The notes beneath the pieces were generated by a model. The model searched no databases. It was not told where the DNA came from and worked only from the letters and a program-made list of their open reading frames with translations. From Ranitomeya variabilis (lineage: Eukaryota; Chordata; Amphibia; Anura; Dendrobatidae): a stretch of 64,000 nucleotides of DNA. This document shows, in pieces, positions 1 through 12,339 of the stretch (position 1 is its first letter; the number at the start of each line of letters is the position of its first letter). The stretch lies in the NCBI RefSeq assembly GCF_051348905.1, contig NC_135232.1, positions 790,118,775 to 790,182,774 on the forward strand. Reading direction: 5' to 3'. The translations under genes were made by a program, and so were the position numbers.

Positions 1-452
1 CTTCCCAAACCAGTGTCCCATTAGCGTACAACGAAACTAATGTTCCAAGCCATTTTTCTAGGCTTAAGTTCCTAAGGGTCAGTGGCTACTGCATTGAAGC
101 TGTAGAAAGTAAAAAAGATCAAAGCTTGAGAGTCAGAAACCAGCAAAATCAACCCCTTTTGTGGTCTTGCATACATTACTGTGCCACATTTTACCAACAG
201 GGAACTCTGTTAGTAATTTATAATGAACTCCTGGCATGTAAGACTAAAAAAGTGCATGTAATGAGTTTTAGTATGAAATAGATCTTTCCCTTTTACATTA
301 TATGCATTTTCTTTCTGATCAGTTTTACCTTTACAAATAAGAAAACAAAAGCAAAGTTCCATAGAGAAAAGAAATCTTTCTGTTATCCAGTCATCAGGAA
401 AATGTTGAGTATCTAGATTTGACAAAACACCTACTTCAAGTAAGAGACTTGT

Positions 453-538
453 GGCTCTGTGGCGCAATGGATAGCGCATTGGACTTCTAGGGAACTGATG
501 TGATTCAAAGGTTGTGGGTTCGAGTCCCACCAGAGTCA
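453..538 (+). tRNA. tRNA-Arg-TCT: tRNA-Arg (TCT), intron-containing, intact
   Basis: This is the reference copy. It decodes AGA (and AGG by wobble) as arginine in cytosolic translation. Reading the cloverleaf: acceptor GGCTCTG pairs with CAGAGTC with one G-U; D stem GCGC/GCGC with loop AATGGATA; anticodon stem TTGGA/TTCAA; loop C32 T33 then anticodon T34 C35 T36 and A37; variable loop AGGTT; T stem GTGGG/CCCAC with loop TTCGAGT; discriminator A73. The mature tRNA has 73 encoded bases plus the added CCA. A 13-nt intron sits between positions 37 and 38. Box A (TGGCGCAATGG) and box B (GGTTCGAGTCC) match the RNA polymerase III consensus. A T4 terminator starts two bases after A73. Confidence 0.96.
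490..502 (+). other. tRNA-Arg(TCT) intron, 13 nt
   Basis: The bases GGGAACTGATGTG interrupt the anticodon loop directly 3' of A37; position 38 (A) and the 3' half of the anticodon stem (TTCAA) follow. This is the canonical site of nuclear tRNA introns, cut by the TSEN endonuclease. Introns in tRNA-Arg(UCU) are known in vertebrates. The same 13 bases recur in every tRNA copy in the window, including the damaged ones. Confidence 0.93.
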
Positions 539-1557
539 TATTTTAAAGTTTGTGTGACATTCATACTTTGTCTCAGTTGTTGGAAATATGAAAAAGGAAA
601 AAAAATGTATCAGATCTGCGCTTAATATTAACATTTAGAGAAAATTAGAAGCCGTATTTAGGTTTGAACTTGTCAAAGAACGTAGAAGGAGCAGATACTA
701 AAGGCTCATTGACACAAACAATAGCATATAGGGCACAATAAATTATTGCATATTGTTTGTCTAGTGATTGGTGTTCTGTTTCCTGTTTTCAGTAGTCCCA
801 AGTTCTTTTTTTAATTTGAACCTTTTTAAAAGTCATTTTTGTATGTGTTTACAAGATATGCAAAACGTGGACATTCTTTGGCTAAAAAGTGTCGAAATAA
901 GTTTAAAGATGAGAACAGAGTGATATCAGCTGCCTTGTCCTCATAAACACTTTCTGCTTCGCTAACGAGATCACTGAAATCATGTAAGCAGGTAATTTTT
1001 GGAGAGCCGAAATTCAGTGGAAATGAGTTTTTTGTTATTAAGTTAATTTTTATGGTAAGAAATTAGTTTATAATTTTGGACAAATCATCTGATCTCTTTT
1101 CATAATAATCTAGCGTTAACACAAATTACCACTATAAAATCTGAAGCAGTAAACTTTGTGAAAGCCAAATTTTGTATCAGTCTGAAATCTTTTGGTCATT
1201 AATGTACAGTCCTAGATATTTTTAGAAAAACTGTAAAAGGAAAAAATGAGGAAAGGAAAAACTTCTAAAGAAAAGCATTGCTGACTTCTAAAATCAGGAT
1301 ATCTAGCAGGAGTACTCCAGAAAATTTCCCTGCATTTATTTGGACTAAAACAAATGTTCTCTGATAGTCTTATCATATGGCTAAAATTATTTCCTTTGTT
1401 TTGACTAATATCCTTCCCAAACCAGTGTCCCATTAGCGTACAACGAAACTGATGTTCCAAGCCATTTTTCTAGGCTTAAGTTCCTAAGGGTCAGTGGCTA
1501 CTGCATTGAAGCTGTAGAAAGTAAAAAAGATCAAAGCTTGAGAGTCAGAAACCAGCA
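539..1557. repeat. Spacer between the first tRNA and the first tRNA-less junction
   Basis: AT-rich spacer with no RNA gene or convincing coding frame. It holds A- and T-runs (T7 near 809), a TATAAAA string near 1134 with no positional link to a gene, and no internal tandem repeat. Minus-strand open frames here are not supported as genes. Confidence 0.8.
541..544 (+). terminator. RNA polymerase III T4 terminator
   Basis: A run of four T on the coding strand begins two bases past the discriminator base, giving a very short 3' trailer. The same T4 follows every full-length tRNA copy at the same distance. It is absent from the six copies with the 28-bp deletion. Confidence 0.85.
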
Positions 1558-1563
1558 AAAAAA
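1557..1563. other. 454-bp deletion junction removing a tRNA (copy 1)
   Basis: The sequence runs from ACCAGCAAAA straight into AAAATGTATCAG. In normal units these lie 454 bp apart, with the tRNA between them. Short A-runs at both ends leave a microhomology of about four A, so the exact breakpoint is ambiguous. The result is a 958-bp unit without tRNA, box A, box B or terminator, and a gap of 2,284 bp between the flanking tRNAs. Confidence 0.93.
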
Positions 1564-2822
1564 TGTATCAGATCTGCGCTTAATATTAACATTTAGAGAA
1601 AATTAGAAGCCGTATTTAGGTTTGAACTTGTCAAAGAACGTAGAAGGAGCAGATACTAAAGGCTCATTGACACAAACAATAGCATATAGGGCACAATAAA
1701 TTATTGCATATTGTTTGTCTAGTGATTGGTGTTCTGTTTCCTGTTTTCAGTAGTCCCAAGTTGTTTTTTTAATTTGAACCTTTTTAAAAGTCATTTTTGT
1801 ATGTGTTTACAAGATATGCAAAACATGGACATTCTTTGGCTAAAAAGTGTCGAAATAAGTTTAAAGATGAGAACAGAGTGATATCAGCTGCCTTGTCCTC
1901 ATAAACACTTTCTGCTTCGCTAACGAGATCACTGAAATCATGTAAGCAGGTAATTTTTGGAGAGCTGAAATTCAGTGGAAATGAGTTTTTTGTTATTAAG
2001 TTAATTTTTATGGTAAGAAATTAGTTTATAATTTTGGACAAATCATCTGATCTCTTTTCATAATAATCTAGCGTTAACACAAATTACCACTATAAAATCT
2101 GAAGCAGTAAACTTTGTGAAAGCCAAATTTTGTATCAGTCTGAAATCTTTTGGCCATTAATGTACAGTCCTAGATATTTTTAGAAAAACTGTAAAAGGAA
2201 AAAATGAGGAAAGGAAAAACTTCTAAAGAAAAGCATTGCTGACTTCTAAAATCAGGATACCTAGCAGGAGCACTCCAGAAAATTTCTCTGCATTCATTTG
2301 GACTAAAACAAATGTTCTCTGATAGTCTTATCATATGGCTAAAATTATTTCCTTTGTTTTGACTAATATCCTTCCCAAACCAGTGTCCCATTAGCGTACA
2401 ACGAAACTGATGTTCCAAGCCATTTTTCTAGGCTTAAGTTCCTAAGGGTCAGTGGCTACTGCATTGAAGCTGTAGAAAGTAAAAAAGATCAAAGCTTGAG
2501 AGTCAGAAACCAGCAAAATCAACCCCTTTTGTGGTCTTGCATACATTACTGTGCCACATTTTACCAACAGGGAACTCTGTTAGTAATTTATAATGAACTC
2601 CTGGCATGTAAGACTAAAAAAGTGCATGTAATGAGTTTTAGTATGAAATAGATCTTTCCCTTTTACATTATATGCATTTTCTTTCTGATCAGTTTTACCT
2701 TTACAAATAAGAAAACAAAAGCAAAGTTCCATAGAGAAAAGAAATCTTTCTGTTATCCAGTCATCAGGAAAATGTTGAGTATCTAGATTTGACAAAACAC
2801 CTACTTCAAGTAAGAGACTTGT

Positions 2823-2908
2823 GGCTCTGTGGCGCAATGGATAGCGCATTGGACTTCTAGGGAACTGATGTGATTCAAAGGTTGTGGGTTCGAGTCCCAC
2901 CAGAGTCA
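2823..2908 (+). tRNA. tRNA-Arg-TCT: tRNA-Arg (TCT), intact
   Basis: Identical in all structural positions to the copy at 453. It lies directly downstream of the tRNA-less 958-bp unit. Its 5' flank has the A form of the base at -38 (CTAGATTT). Confidence 0.95.
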
Positions 2909-4234
2909 TATTTTAAAGTTTGTGTGACATTCATACTTTGTCTCAGTTGTTGGAAATATGAAAAAGGAAAAAAAATGTATCAGATCTGCGCTTAATATTA
3001 ACATTTAGAGAAAATTAGAAGCCGTATTTAGGTTTGAACTTGTCAAAGAACGTAGAAGGAGCAGATACTAAAGGCTCATTGACACAAACAATAGCATATA
3101 GGGCACAATAAATTATTGCATATTGTTTGTCTAGTGATTGGTGTTCTGTTTCCTGTTTTCAGTAGTCCCAAGTTGTTTTTTTAATTTGAACCTTTTTAAA
3201 AGTCATTTTTGTATGTGTTTACAAGATATGCAAAACGTGGACATTCTTTGGCTAAAAAGTGTCGAAATAAGTTTAAAGATGAGAACAGAGTGATATCAGC
3301 TGCCTTGTCCTCATAAACACTTTCTGCTTCGCTAACGAGATCACTGAAATCATGTAAGCAGGTAATTTTTGGAGAGCCGAAATTCAGTGGAAATGAGTTT
3401 TTTGTTATTAAGTTAATTTTTATGGTAAGAAATTAGTTTATAATTTTGGACAAATCATCTGATCTCTTTTCATAATAATCTAGCGTTAACACAAATTACC
3501 ACTATAAAATCTGAAGCAGTAAACTTTGTGAAAGCCAAATTTTGTATCAGTCTGAAATCTTTTGGCCATTAATGTACAGTCCTAGATATTTTTAGAAAAA
3601 CTGTAAAAGGAAAAAATGAGGAAAGGAAAAACTTCTAAAGAAAAGCATTGCTGACTTCTAAAATCAGGATATCTAGCAGGAGTACTCCAGAAAATTTCCC
3701 TGCATTTATTTGGACTAAAACAAATGTTCTCTGATAGTCTTATCATATGGCTAAAATTATTTCCTTTGTTTTGACTAATATCCTTCCCAAACCAGTGTCC
3801 CATTAGCGTACAATGAAACTGATGTTCCAAGCCATTTTTCTAGGCTTAAGTTCCTAAGGGTCAGTGGCTACTGCATTGAAGCTGTAGAAAGTAAAAAAGA
3901 TCAAAGCTTGAGAGTCAGAAACCAGCAAAATCAACCCCTTTTGTGGTCTTGCATACATTACTGTGCCACATTTTACCAACAGGGAACTCTGTTAGTAATT
4001 TATAATGAACTCCTGGCATGTAAGACTAAAAAAGTGCATGTAATGAGTTTTAGTATGAAATAGATCTTTCCCTTTTACATTATATGCATTTTCTTTCTGA
4101 TCAGTTTTACCTTTACAAATAAGAAAACAAAAGCAAAGTTCCATAGAGAAAAGAAATCTTTCTGTTATCCAGTCATCAGGAAAATGTTGAGTATCTCGAT
4201 TTGACAAAACACCTACTTCAAGTAAGAGACTTGT
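2909..4234. repeat. Prototype 1,326-bp intergenic spacer
   Basis: A typical complete spacer. In order it holds the T4 terminator, an A8 run, a segment with a T7 run, a 79-codon minus-strand open frame (3196-3432, judged non-coding), a segment of purine runs, and the tRNA 5' flank. I find no second RNA gene, no snRNA-type proximal element and no internal tandem repeat. About twenty variable sites distinguish spacer copies across the window, many of them CpG/TpG/CpA differences. Confidence 0.85.
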
Positions 4235-4320
4235 GGCTCTGTGGCGCAATGGATAGCGCATTGGACTTCTAGGGAACTGATGTGATTCAAAGGTTGTGGG
4301 TTTGAGTCCCACCAGAGTCA
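4235..4320 (+). tRNA. tRNA-Arg-TCT: tRNA-Arg (TCT), C56T variant, probably impaired
   Basis: The T-loop reads TTTGAGT instead of TTCGAGT, so C56 is T. C56 normally pairs with G19 to hold the tRNA elbow, and is an invariant base of box B bound by TFIIIC. Everything else, including intron and terminator, is intact. Reduced transcription and folding are expected from known tRNA rules but not shown here. The -38 base is C (CTCGATTT). Confidence 0.9.
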
Positions 4321-5646
4321 TATTTTAAAGTTTGTGTGACATTCATACTTTGTCTCAGTTGTTGGAAATATGAAAAAGGAAAAAAAATGTATCAGATCTG
4401 CGCTTAATATTAACATTTAGAGAAAATTAGAAGCCGTATTTAGGTTTGAACTTGTCAAAGAACGTAGAAGGAGCAGATACTAAAGGCTCATTGACACAAA
4501 CAATAGCATATAGGGCACAATAAATTATTGCATATTGTTTGTCTAGTGATTGGTGTTCTGTTTCCTGCTTTCAGTAGTCCCAAGTTCTTTTTTTAATTTG
4601 AACCTTTTTAAAAGTCATTTTTGTATGTGTTTACAAGATATGCAAAACGTGGACATTCTTTGGCTAAAAAGTGTCGAAATAAGTTTAAAGATGAGAACAG
4701 AGTGATATCAGCTGCCTTGTCCTAATAAACACTTTCTGCTTCGCTAACGAGATCACTGAAATCATGTAAGCAAGTAATTTTTGGAGAGCCGAAATTCAGT
4801 GGAAATGAGTTTTTTGTTATTAAGTTAATTTTTATGGTAAGAAATTAGTTTATAATTTTGGACAAATCATCTGAACTCTTTTCATAATAATCTAGCGTTA
4901 ACACAAATTACCACTATAAAATCTGAAGCAGTAAACTTTGTGAAAGCCAAATTTTGTATCAGTCTGAAATCTTTTGGCCATTAATGTACAGTCCTAGATA
5001 TTTTTAGAAAAACTGTAAAAGGAAAAAATGAGGAAAGGAAAAACTTCTAAAGAAAAGCATAGCTGACTTCTAAAATCAGGATATCTAGCAGGAGCACTCC
5101 AGAAAATTTCCCTGCATTCATTTGGACTAAAACAAATGTTCTCTGATAGTCTTATCATATGGCTAAAATTATTTCCTTTGTTTTGACTAATATCCTTCCC
5201 AAACCAGTGTCCCATTAGCGTACAACGAAACTGATGTTCCAAGCCATTTTTCTAGGCTTAAGTTCCTAAGGGTCAGTGGCTACTGCATTGAAGCTGTAGA
5301 AAGTAAAAAAGATCAAAGCTTGAGAGTCAGAAACCAGCAAAATCAACCCCTTTTGTGGTCTTGCATACATTACTGTGCCACATTTTACCAACAGGGAACT
5401 CTGTTAGTAATTTATAATGAACTCCTGGCATGTAAGACTAAAAAAGTGCATGTAATGAGTTTTAGTATGAAATAGATCTTTCCCTTTTACATTATATGCA
5501 TTTTCTTTCTGATCAGTTTTACCTTTACAAATAAGAAAACAAAAGCAAAGTTCCATAGAGAAAAGAAATCTTTCTGTTATCCAGTCATCAGGAAAATGTT
5601 GAGTATCTCGATTTGACAAAACACCTACTTCAAGTAAGAGACTTGT

Positions 5647-5732
5647 GGCTCTGTGGCGCAATGGATAGCGCATTGGACTTCTAGGGAACTGATGTGATTC
5701 AAAGGTTGTGGGTTCGAGTCCCACCAGAGTCA
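5647..5732 (+). tRNA. tRNA-Arg-TCT: tRNA-Arg (TCT), intact
   Basis: Full canonical structure with box B GGTTCGAGTCC. The 5' flank carries the C form at -38, showing that this flank marker is not tied to T-loop damage. The spacer before it carries the C-to-A change near 4723. Confidence 0.95.
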
Positions 5733-7058
5733 TATTTTAAAGTTTGTGTGACATTCATACTTTGTCTCAGTTGTTGGAAATATGAAAAAGGAAAAAAAAT
5801 GTATCAGATCTGCGCTTAATATTAACATTTAGAGAAAATTAGAAGCCGTATTTAGGTTTGAACTTGTCAAAGAACGTAGAAGGAGCAGATACTAAAGGCT
5901 CATTGACACAAACAATAGCATATAGGGCACAATAAATTATTGCATATTGTTTGTCTAGTGATTGGTGTTCTGTTTCCTGTTTTCAGTAGTCCCAAGTTCT
6001 TTTTTTAATTTGAACCTTTTTAAAAGTCATTTTTGTATGTGTTTACAAGATATGCAAAACGTGGACATTCTTTGGCTAAAAAGTGTCGAAATAAGTTTAA
6101 AGATGAGAACAGAGTGATATCAGCTGCCTTGTCCTCATAAACACTTTCTGCTTCGCTAACGAGATCACTGAAATCATGTAAGCAGGTAATTTTTGGAGAG
6201 CCGAAATTCAGTGGAAATGAGTTTTTTGTTATTAAGTTAATTTTTATGGTAAGAAATTAGTTTATAATTTTGGACAAATCATCTGATCTCTTTTCATAAT
6301 AATCTAGCGTTAACACAAATTACCACTATAAAATCTGAAGCAGTAAACTTTGTGAAAGCCAAATTTTGTATCAGTCTGAAATCTTTTGGCCATTAATGTA
6401 CAGTCCTAGATATTTTTAGAAAAACTGTAAAAGGAAAAAATGAGGAAAGGAAAAACTTCTAAAGAAAAGCATAGCTGACTTCTAAAATCAGGATATCTAG
6501 CAGGAGCACTCCAGAAAATTTCCCTGCATTCATTTGGACTAAAACAAATGTTCTCTGATAGTCTTATCATATGGCTAAAATTATTTCCTTTGTTTTGACT
6601 AATATCCTTCCCAAACCAGTGTCCCATTAGCGTACAACGAAACTGATGTTCCAAGCCATTTTTCTAGGCTTAAGTTCCTAAGGGTCAGTGGCTACTGCAT
6701 TGAAGCTGTAGAAAGTAAAAAAGATCAAAGCTTGAGAGTCAGAAACCAGCAAAATCAACCCCCTTTGTGGTCTTGCATACATTACTGTGCCACATTTTAC
6801 CAACAGGGAACTCTGTTAGTAATTTATAATGAACTCCTGGCATGTAAGACTAAAAAAGTGCATGTAATGAGTTTTAGTATGAAATAGATCTTTCCCTTTT
6901 ACATTATATGCATTTTCTTTCTGATCAGTTTTACCTTTACAAATAAGAAAACAAAAGCAAAGGTCCATAGAGAAAAGAAATCTTTCTGTTATCCAGTCAT
7001 CAGGAAAATGTTGAGTATCTAGATTTGACAAAACACCTACTTCAAGTAAGAGACTTGT

Positions 7059-7144
7059 GGCTCTGTGGCGCAATGGATAGCGCATTGGACTTCTAGGGAA
7101 CTGATGTGATTCAAAGGTTGTGGGTTTGAGTCCCACCAGAGTCA
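7059..7144 (+). tRNA. tRNA-Arg-TCT: tRNA-Arg (TCT), C56T variant
   Basis: T-loop TTTGAGT. This unit is almost the same as the next one (8471), sharing AAAGGTCCAT upstream and AAATATGTTT and TTTTGGCTTC downstream, so the two form a recent single-unit duplication. Confidence 0.9.
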
Positions 7145-8470
7145 TATTTTAAAGTTTGTGTGACATTCATACTTTGTCTCAGTTGTTGGAAATATGAAAA
7201 AGGAAAAAAAATGTATCAGATCTGCGCTTAATATTAACATTTAGAGAAAATTAGAAGCCGTATTTAGGTTTGAACTTGTCAAAGAACGTAGAAGGAGCAG
7301 ATACTAAAGGCTCATTGACACAAACAATAGCATATAGAGCACAATAAATTATTGCATATTGTTTGTCTAGTGATTGGTGTTCTGTTTCCTGTTTTCAGTA
7401 GTCCCAAGTTCTTTTTTTAATTTGAACCTTTTTAAAAGTCATTTTTGTATGTGTTTACAAGATATGCAAAACGTGGACATTCTTTGGCTAAAAAGTGTCG
7501 AAATATGTTTAAAGATGAGAACAGAGTGATATCAGCTGCCTTGTCCTCATAAACACTTTTGGCTTCGCTAACGAGATCACTGAAATCATGTAAGCAAGTA
7601 ATTTTTGGAGAGCCGAAATTCAGTGGAAATGAGTTTTTTGTTATTAAGTTAATTTTTATGGTAAGAAATTAGTTTATAATTTTGGACAAATCATCTGAAC
7701 TCTTTTCATAATAATCTAGCGTTAACACAAATTACCACTATAAAATCTGAAGCAGTAAACTTTGTGAAAGCCAAATTTTGTATCAGTCTGAAATCTTTTG
7801 GCCATTAATGTACAGTCCTAGATATTTTTAGAAAAACTGTAAAAGGAAAAAATGAGGAAAGGAAAAACTTCTAAAGAAAAGCATAGCTGACTTCTAAAAT
7901 CAGGATATCTAGCAGGAGCACTCCAGAAAATTTCCCTGCATTCATTTGGACTAAAACAAATGTTCTCTGATAGTCTTATCATATGGCTAAAATTATTTCC
8001 TTTGTTTTGACTAATATCCTTCCCAAACCAGTGTCCCATTAGCGTACAACGAAACTGATGTTCCAAGCCATTTTTCTAGGCTTAAGTTCCTAAGGGTCAG
8101 TGGCTACTGCATTGAAGCTGTAGAAAGTAAAAAAGATCAAAGCTTGAGAGTCAGAAACCAGCAAAATCAACCCCTTTTGTGGTCTTGCATACATTACTGT
8201 GCCACATTTTACCAACAGGGAACTCTGTTAGTAATTTATAATGAACTCCTGGCATGTAAGACTAAAAAAGTGCATGTAATGAGTTTTAGTATGAAATAGA
8301 TCTTTCCCTTTTACATTATATGCATTTTCTTTCTGATCAGTTTTACCTTTACAAATAAGAAAACAAAAGCAAAGGTCCATAGAGAAAAGAAATCTTTCTG
8401 TTATCCAGTCATCAGGAAAATGTTGAGTATCTAGATTTGACAAAACACCTACTTCAAGTAAGAGACTTGT

Positions 8471-8556
8471 GGCTCTGTGGCGCAATGGATAGCGCATTGG
8501 ACTTCTAGGGAACTGATGTGATTCAAAGGTTGTGGGTTTGAGTCCCACCAGAGTCA
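8471..8556 (+). tRNA. tRNA-Arg-TCT: tRNA-Arg (TCT), C56T variant
   Basis: T-loop TTTGAGT; duplicate of the unit at 7059 as judged from shared flanking variants. The next unit downstream has no tRNA. Confidence 0.9.
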
Positions 8557-9574
8557 TATTTTAAAGTTTGTGTGACATTCATACTTTGTCTCAGTTGTTG
8601 GAAATATGAAAAAGGAAAAAAAATGTATCAGATCTGCGCTTAATATTAACATTTAGAGAAAATTAGAAGCCGTATTTAGGTTTGAACTTGTCAAAGAACG
8701 TAGAAGGAGCAGATACTAAAGGCTCATTGACACAAACAATAGCATATAGAGCACAATAAATTATTGCATATTGTTTGTCTAGTGATTGGTGTTCTGTTTC
8801 CTGTTTTCAGTAGTCCCAAGTTCTTTTTTTAATTTGAACCTTTTTAAAAGTCATTTTTGTATGTGTTTACAAGATATGCAAAACGTGGACATTCTTTGGC
8901 TAAAAAGTGTCGAAATATGTTTAAAGATGAGAACAGAGTGATATCAGCTGCCTTGTCCTCATAAACACTTTTGGCTTCGCTAACGAGATCACTGAAATCA
9001 TGTAAGCAAGTAATTTTTGGAGAGCCGAAATTCAGTGGAAATGAGTTTTTTGTTATTAAGTTAATTTTTATGGTAAGAAATTAGTTTATAATTTTGGACA
9101 AATCATCTGAACTCTTTTCATAATAATCTAGCGTTAACACAAATTACCACTATAAAATCTGAAGCAGTAAACTTTGTGAAAGCCAAATTTTGTATCAGTC
9201 TGAAATCTTTTGGCCATTAATGTACAGTCCTAGATATTTTTAGAAAAACTGTAAAAGGAAAAAATGAGGAAAGGAAAAACTTCTAAAGAAAAGCATAGCT
9301 GACTTCTAAAATCAGGATATCTAGCAGGAGCACTCCAGAAAATTTCCCTGCATTCATTTGGACTAAAACAAATGTTCTCTGATAGTCTTATCATATGGCT
9401 AAAATTATTTCCTTTGTTTTGACTAATATCCTTCCCAAACCAGTGTCCCATTAGCGTACAACGAAACTAATGTTCCAAGCCATTTTTCTAGGCTTAAGTT
9501 CCTAAGGGTCAGTGGCTACTGCATTGAAGCTGTAGAAAGTAAAAAAGATCAAAGCTTGAGAGTCAGAAACCAGC

Positions 9575-9581
9575 AAAAAAA
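9575..9581. other. 454-bp deletion junction removing a tRNA (copy 2)
   Basis: Same junction as at 1557-1563 and offset by about 8,018 bp. The units share other rare changes (GAGCTGAAATT and TTTCTCTGCATTC), so this is one deletion copied within a larger block rather than two events. Confidence 0.93.
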
Positions 9582-10840
9582 TGTATCAGATCTGCGCTTA
9601 ATATTAACATTTAGAGAAAATTAGAAGCCGTATTTAGGTTTGAACTTGTCAAAGAACGTAGAAGGAGCAGATACTAAAGGCTCATTGACACAAACAATAG
9701 CATATAGGGCACAATAAATTATTGCATATTGTTTGTCTAGTGATTGGTGTTCTGTTTCCTGTTTTCAGTAGTCCCAAGTTGTTTTTTTAATTTGAACCTT
9801 TTTAAAAGTCATTTTTGTATGTGTTTACAAGATATGCAAAACGTGGACATTCTTTGGCTAAAAAGTGTCGAAATAAGTTTAAAGATGAGAACAGAGTGAT
9901 ATCAGCTGCCTTGTCCTCATAAACACTTTCTGCTTCGCTAACGAGATCACTGAAATCATGTAAGCAGGTAATTTTTGGAGAGCTGAAATTCAGTGGAAAT
10001 GAGTTTTTTGTTATTAAGTTAATTTTTATGGTAAGAAATTAGTTTATAATTTTGGACAAATCATCTGATCTCTTTTCATAATAATCTAGCGTTAACACAA
10101 ATTACCACTATAAAATCTGAAGCAGTAAACTTTGTGAAAGCCAAATTTTGTATCAGTCTGAAATCTTTTGGCCATTAATGTACAGTCCTAGATATTTTTA
10201 GAAAAACTGTAAAAGGAAAAAATGAGGAAAGGAAAAACTTCTAAAGAAAAGCATTGCTGACTTCTAAAATCAGGATATCTAGCAGGAGCACTCCAGAAAA
10301 TTTCTCTGCATTCATTTGGACTAAAACAAATGTTCTCTGATAGTCTTATCATATGGCTAAAATTATTTCCTTTGTTTTGACTAATATCCTTCCCAAACCA
10401 GTGTCCCATTAGCGTACAACGAAACTGATGTTCCAAGCCATTTTTCTAGGCTTAAGTTCCTAAGGGTCAGTGGCTACTGCATTGAAGCTGTAGAAAGTAA
10501 AAAAGATCAAAGCTTGAGAGTCAGAAACCAGCAAAATCAACCCCTTTTGTGGTCTTGCATACATTACTGTGCCACATTTTACCAACAGGGAACTCTGTTA
10601 GTAATTTATAATGAACTCCTGGCATGTAAGACTAAAAAAGTGCATGTAATGAGTTTTAGTATGAAATAGATCTTTCCCTTTTACATTATATGCATTTTCT
10701 TTCTGATCAGTTTTACCTTTACAAATAAGAAAACAAAAGCAAAGTTCCATAGAGAAAAGAAATCTTTCTGTTATCCAGTCATCAGGAAAATGTTGAGTAT
10801 CTAGATTTGACAAAACACCTACTTCAAGTAAGAGACTTGT

Positions 10841-10926
10841 GGCTCTGTGGCGCAATGGATAGCGCATTGGACTTCTAGGGAACTGATGTGATTCAAAGGT
10901 TGTGGGTTCGAGTCCCACCAGAGTCA
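10841..10926 (+). tRNA. tRNA-Arg-TCT: tRNA-Arg (TCT), intact
   Basis: Canonical in all arms. It follows the second tRNA-less unit and is the block counterpart of the copy at 2823. The A-run downstream is one base longer, giving a 1,413-bp unit. Confidence 0.95.
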
Positions 10927-12253
10927 TATTTTAAAGTTTGTGTGACATTCATACTTTGTCTCAGTTGTTGGAAATATGAAAAAGGAAAAAAAAATGTATC
11001 AGATCTGCGCTTAATATTAACATTTAGAGAAAATTAGAAGCCGTATTTAGGTTTGAACTTGTCAAAGAACGTAGAAGGAGCAGATACTAAAGGCTCATTG
11101 ACACAAACAATAGCATATAGGGCACAATAAATTATTGCATATTGTTTGTCTAGTGATTGGTGTTCTGTTTCCTGTTTTCAGTAGTCCCAAGTTGTTTTTT
11201 TAATTTGAACCTTTTTAAAAGTCATTTTTGTATGTGTTTACAAGATATGCAAAACGTGGACATTCTTTGGCTAAAAAGTGTCGAAATAAGTTTAAAGATG
11301 AGAACAGAGTGATATCAGCTGCCTTGTCCTCATAAACACTTTCTGCTTCGCTAACGAGATCACTGAAATCATGTAAGCAGGTAATTTTTGGAGAGCCGAA
11401 ATTCAGTGGAAATGAGTTTTTTGTTATTAAGTTAATTTTTATGGTAAGAAATTAGTTTATAATTTTGGACAAATCATCTGATCTCTTTTCATAATAATCT
11501 AGCGTTAACACAAATTACCACTATAAAATCTGAAGCAGTAAACTTTGTGAAAGCCAAATTTTGTATCAGTCTGAAATCTTTTGGCCATTAATGTACAGTC
11601 CTAGATATTTTTAGAAAAACTGTAAAAGGAAAAAATGAGGAAAGGAAAAACTTCTAAAGAAAAGCATTGCTGACTTCTAAAATCAGGATATCTAGCAGGA
11701 GTACTCCAGAAAATTTCCCTGCATTTATTTGGACTAAAACAAATGTTCTCTGATAGTCTTATCATATGGCTAAAATTATTTCCTTTGTTTTGACTAATAT
11801 CCTTCCCAAACCAGTGTCCCATTAGCGTACAATGAAACTGATGTTCCAAGCCATTTTTCTAGGCTTAAGTTCCTAAGGGTCAGTGGCTACTGCATTGAAG
11901 CTGTAGAAAGTAAAAAAGATCAAAGCTTGAGAGTCAGAAACCAGCAAAATCAACCCCTTTTGTGGTCTTGCATACATTACTGTGCCACATTTTACCAACA
12001 GGGAACTCTGTTAGTAATTTATAATGAACTCCTGGCATGTAAGACTAAAAAAGTGCATGTAATGAGTTTTAGTATGAAATAGATCTTTCCCTTTTACATT
12101 ATATGCATTTTCTTTCTGATCAGTTTTACCTTTACAAATAAGAAAACAAAAGCAAAGTTCCATAGAGAAAAGAAATCTTTCTGTTATCCAGTCATCAGGA
12201 AAATGTTGAGTATCTCGATTTGACAAAACACCTACTTCAAGTAAGAGACTTGT

Positions 12254-12339
12254 GGCTCTGTGGCGCAATGGATAGCGCATTGGACTTCTAGGGAACTGAT
12301 GTGATTCAAAGGTTGTGGGTTTGAGTCCCACCAGAGTCA
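12254..12339 (+). tRNA. tRNA-Arg-TCT: tRNA-Arg (TCT), C56T variant
   Basis: T-loop TTTGAGT with C at -38. Counterpart of the copy at 4235 in the 8-kb block, sharing the downstream CCTGCTTTCAG variant. Confidence 0.9.

Larger units (their letters stand above)
1557..5390. repeat. Higher-order block, partner of 9575-13409 (offset ~8,018 bp)
   Basis: The tRNA-less unit, an intact unit and a C56T unit occur in the same order at both places. Shared rare markers are the 454-bp deletion, GAGCTGAAATT, TTTCTCTGCATTC, the CAATGAAACTG form, CCTGCTTTCAG and CCTAATAAAC. Flanking units on both sides do not match, so the block edges are approximate. Confidence 0.75.

Noticed and set aside
1134-1140. TATAAAA string in every spacer, possible promoter
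   Set aside because: It lies about 700 bp or more from the next tRNA and has no associated transcription unit. tRNA genes use internal promoters, and such strings are expected by chance in AT-rich DNA.
1212-1460. 82-codon minus-strand frame repeated in nearly every unit
   Set aside because: It begins at a TTG codon, changes amino acids freely between copies, and lies in AT-rich spacer with no promoter or splice context. High copy number comes from the array, not from selection.
3196-3432. 79-codon minus-strand open frame in each spacer with protein-like composition, near the T7 run
   Set aside because: It has no clear start codon, and the CCTAATAAAC variant creates an in-frame TAG in at least four copies (near 4723, 12742, 14153 and 15565). 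The pattern fits a chance open frame in homogenised spacer.
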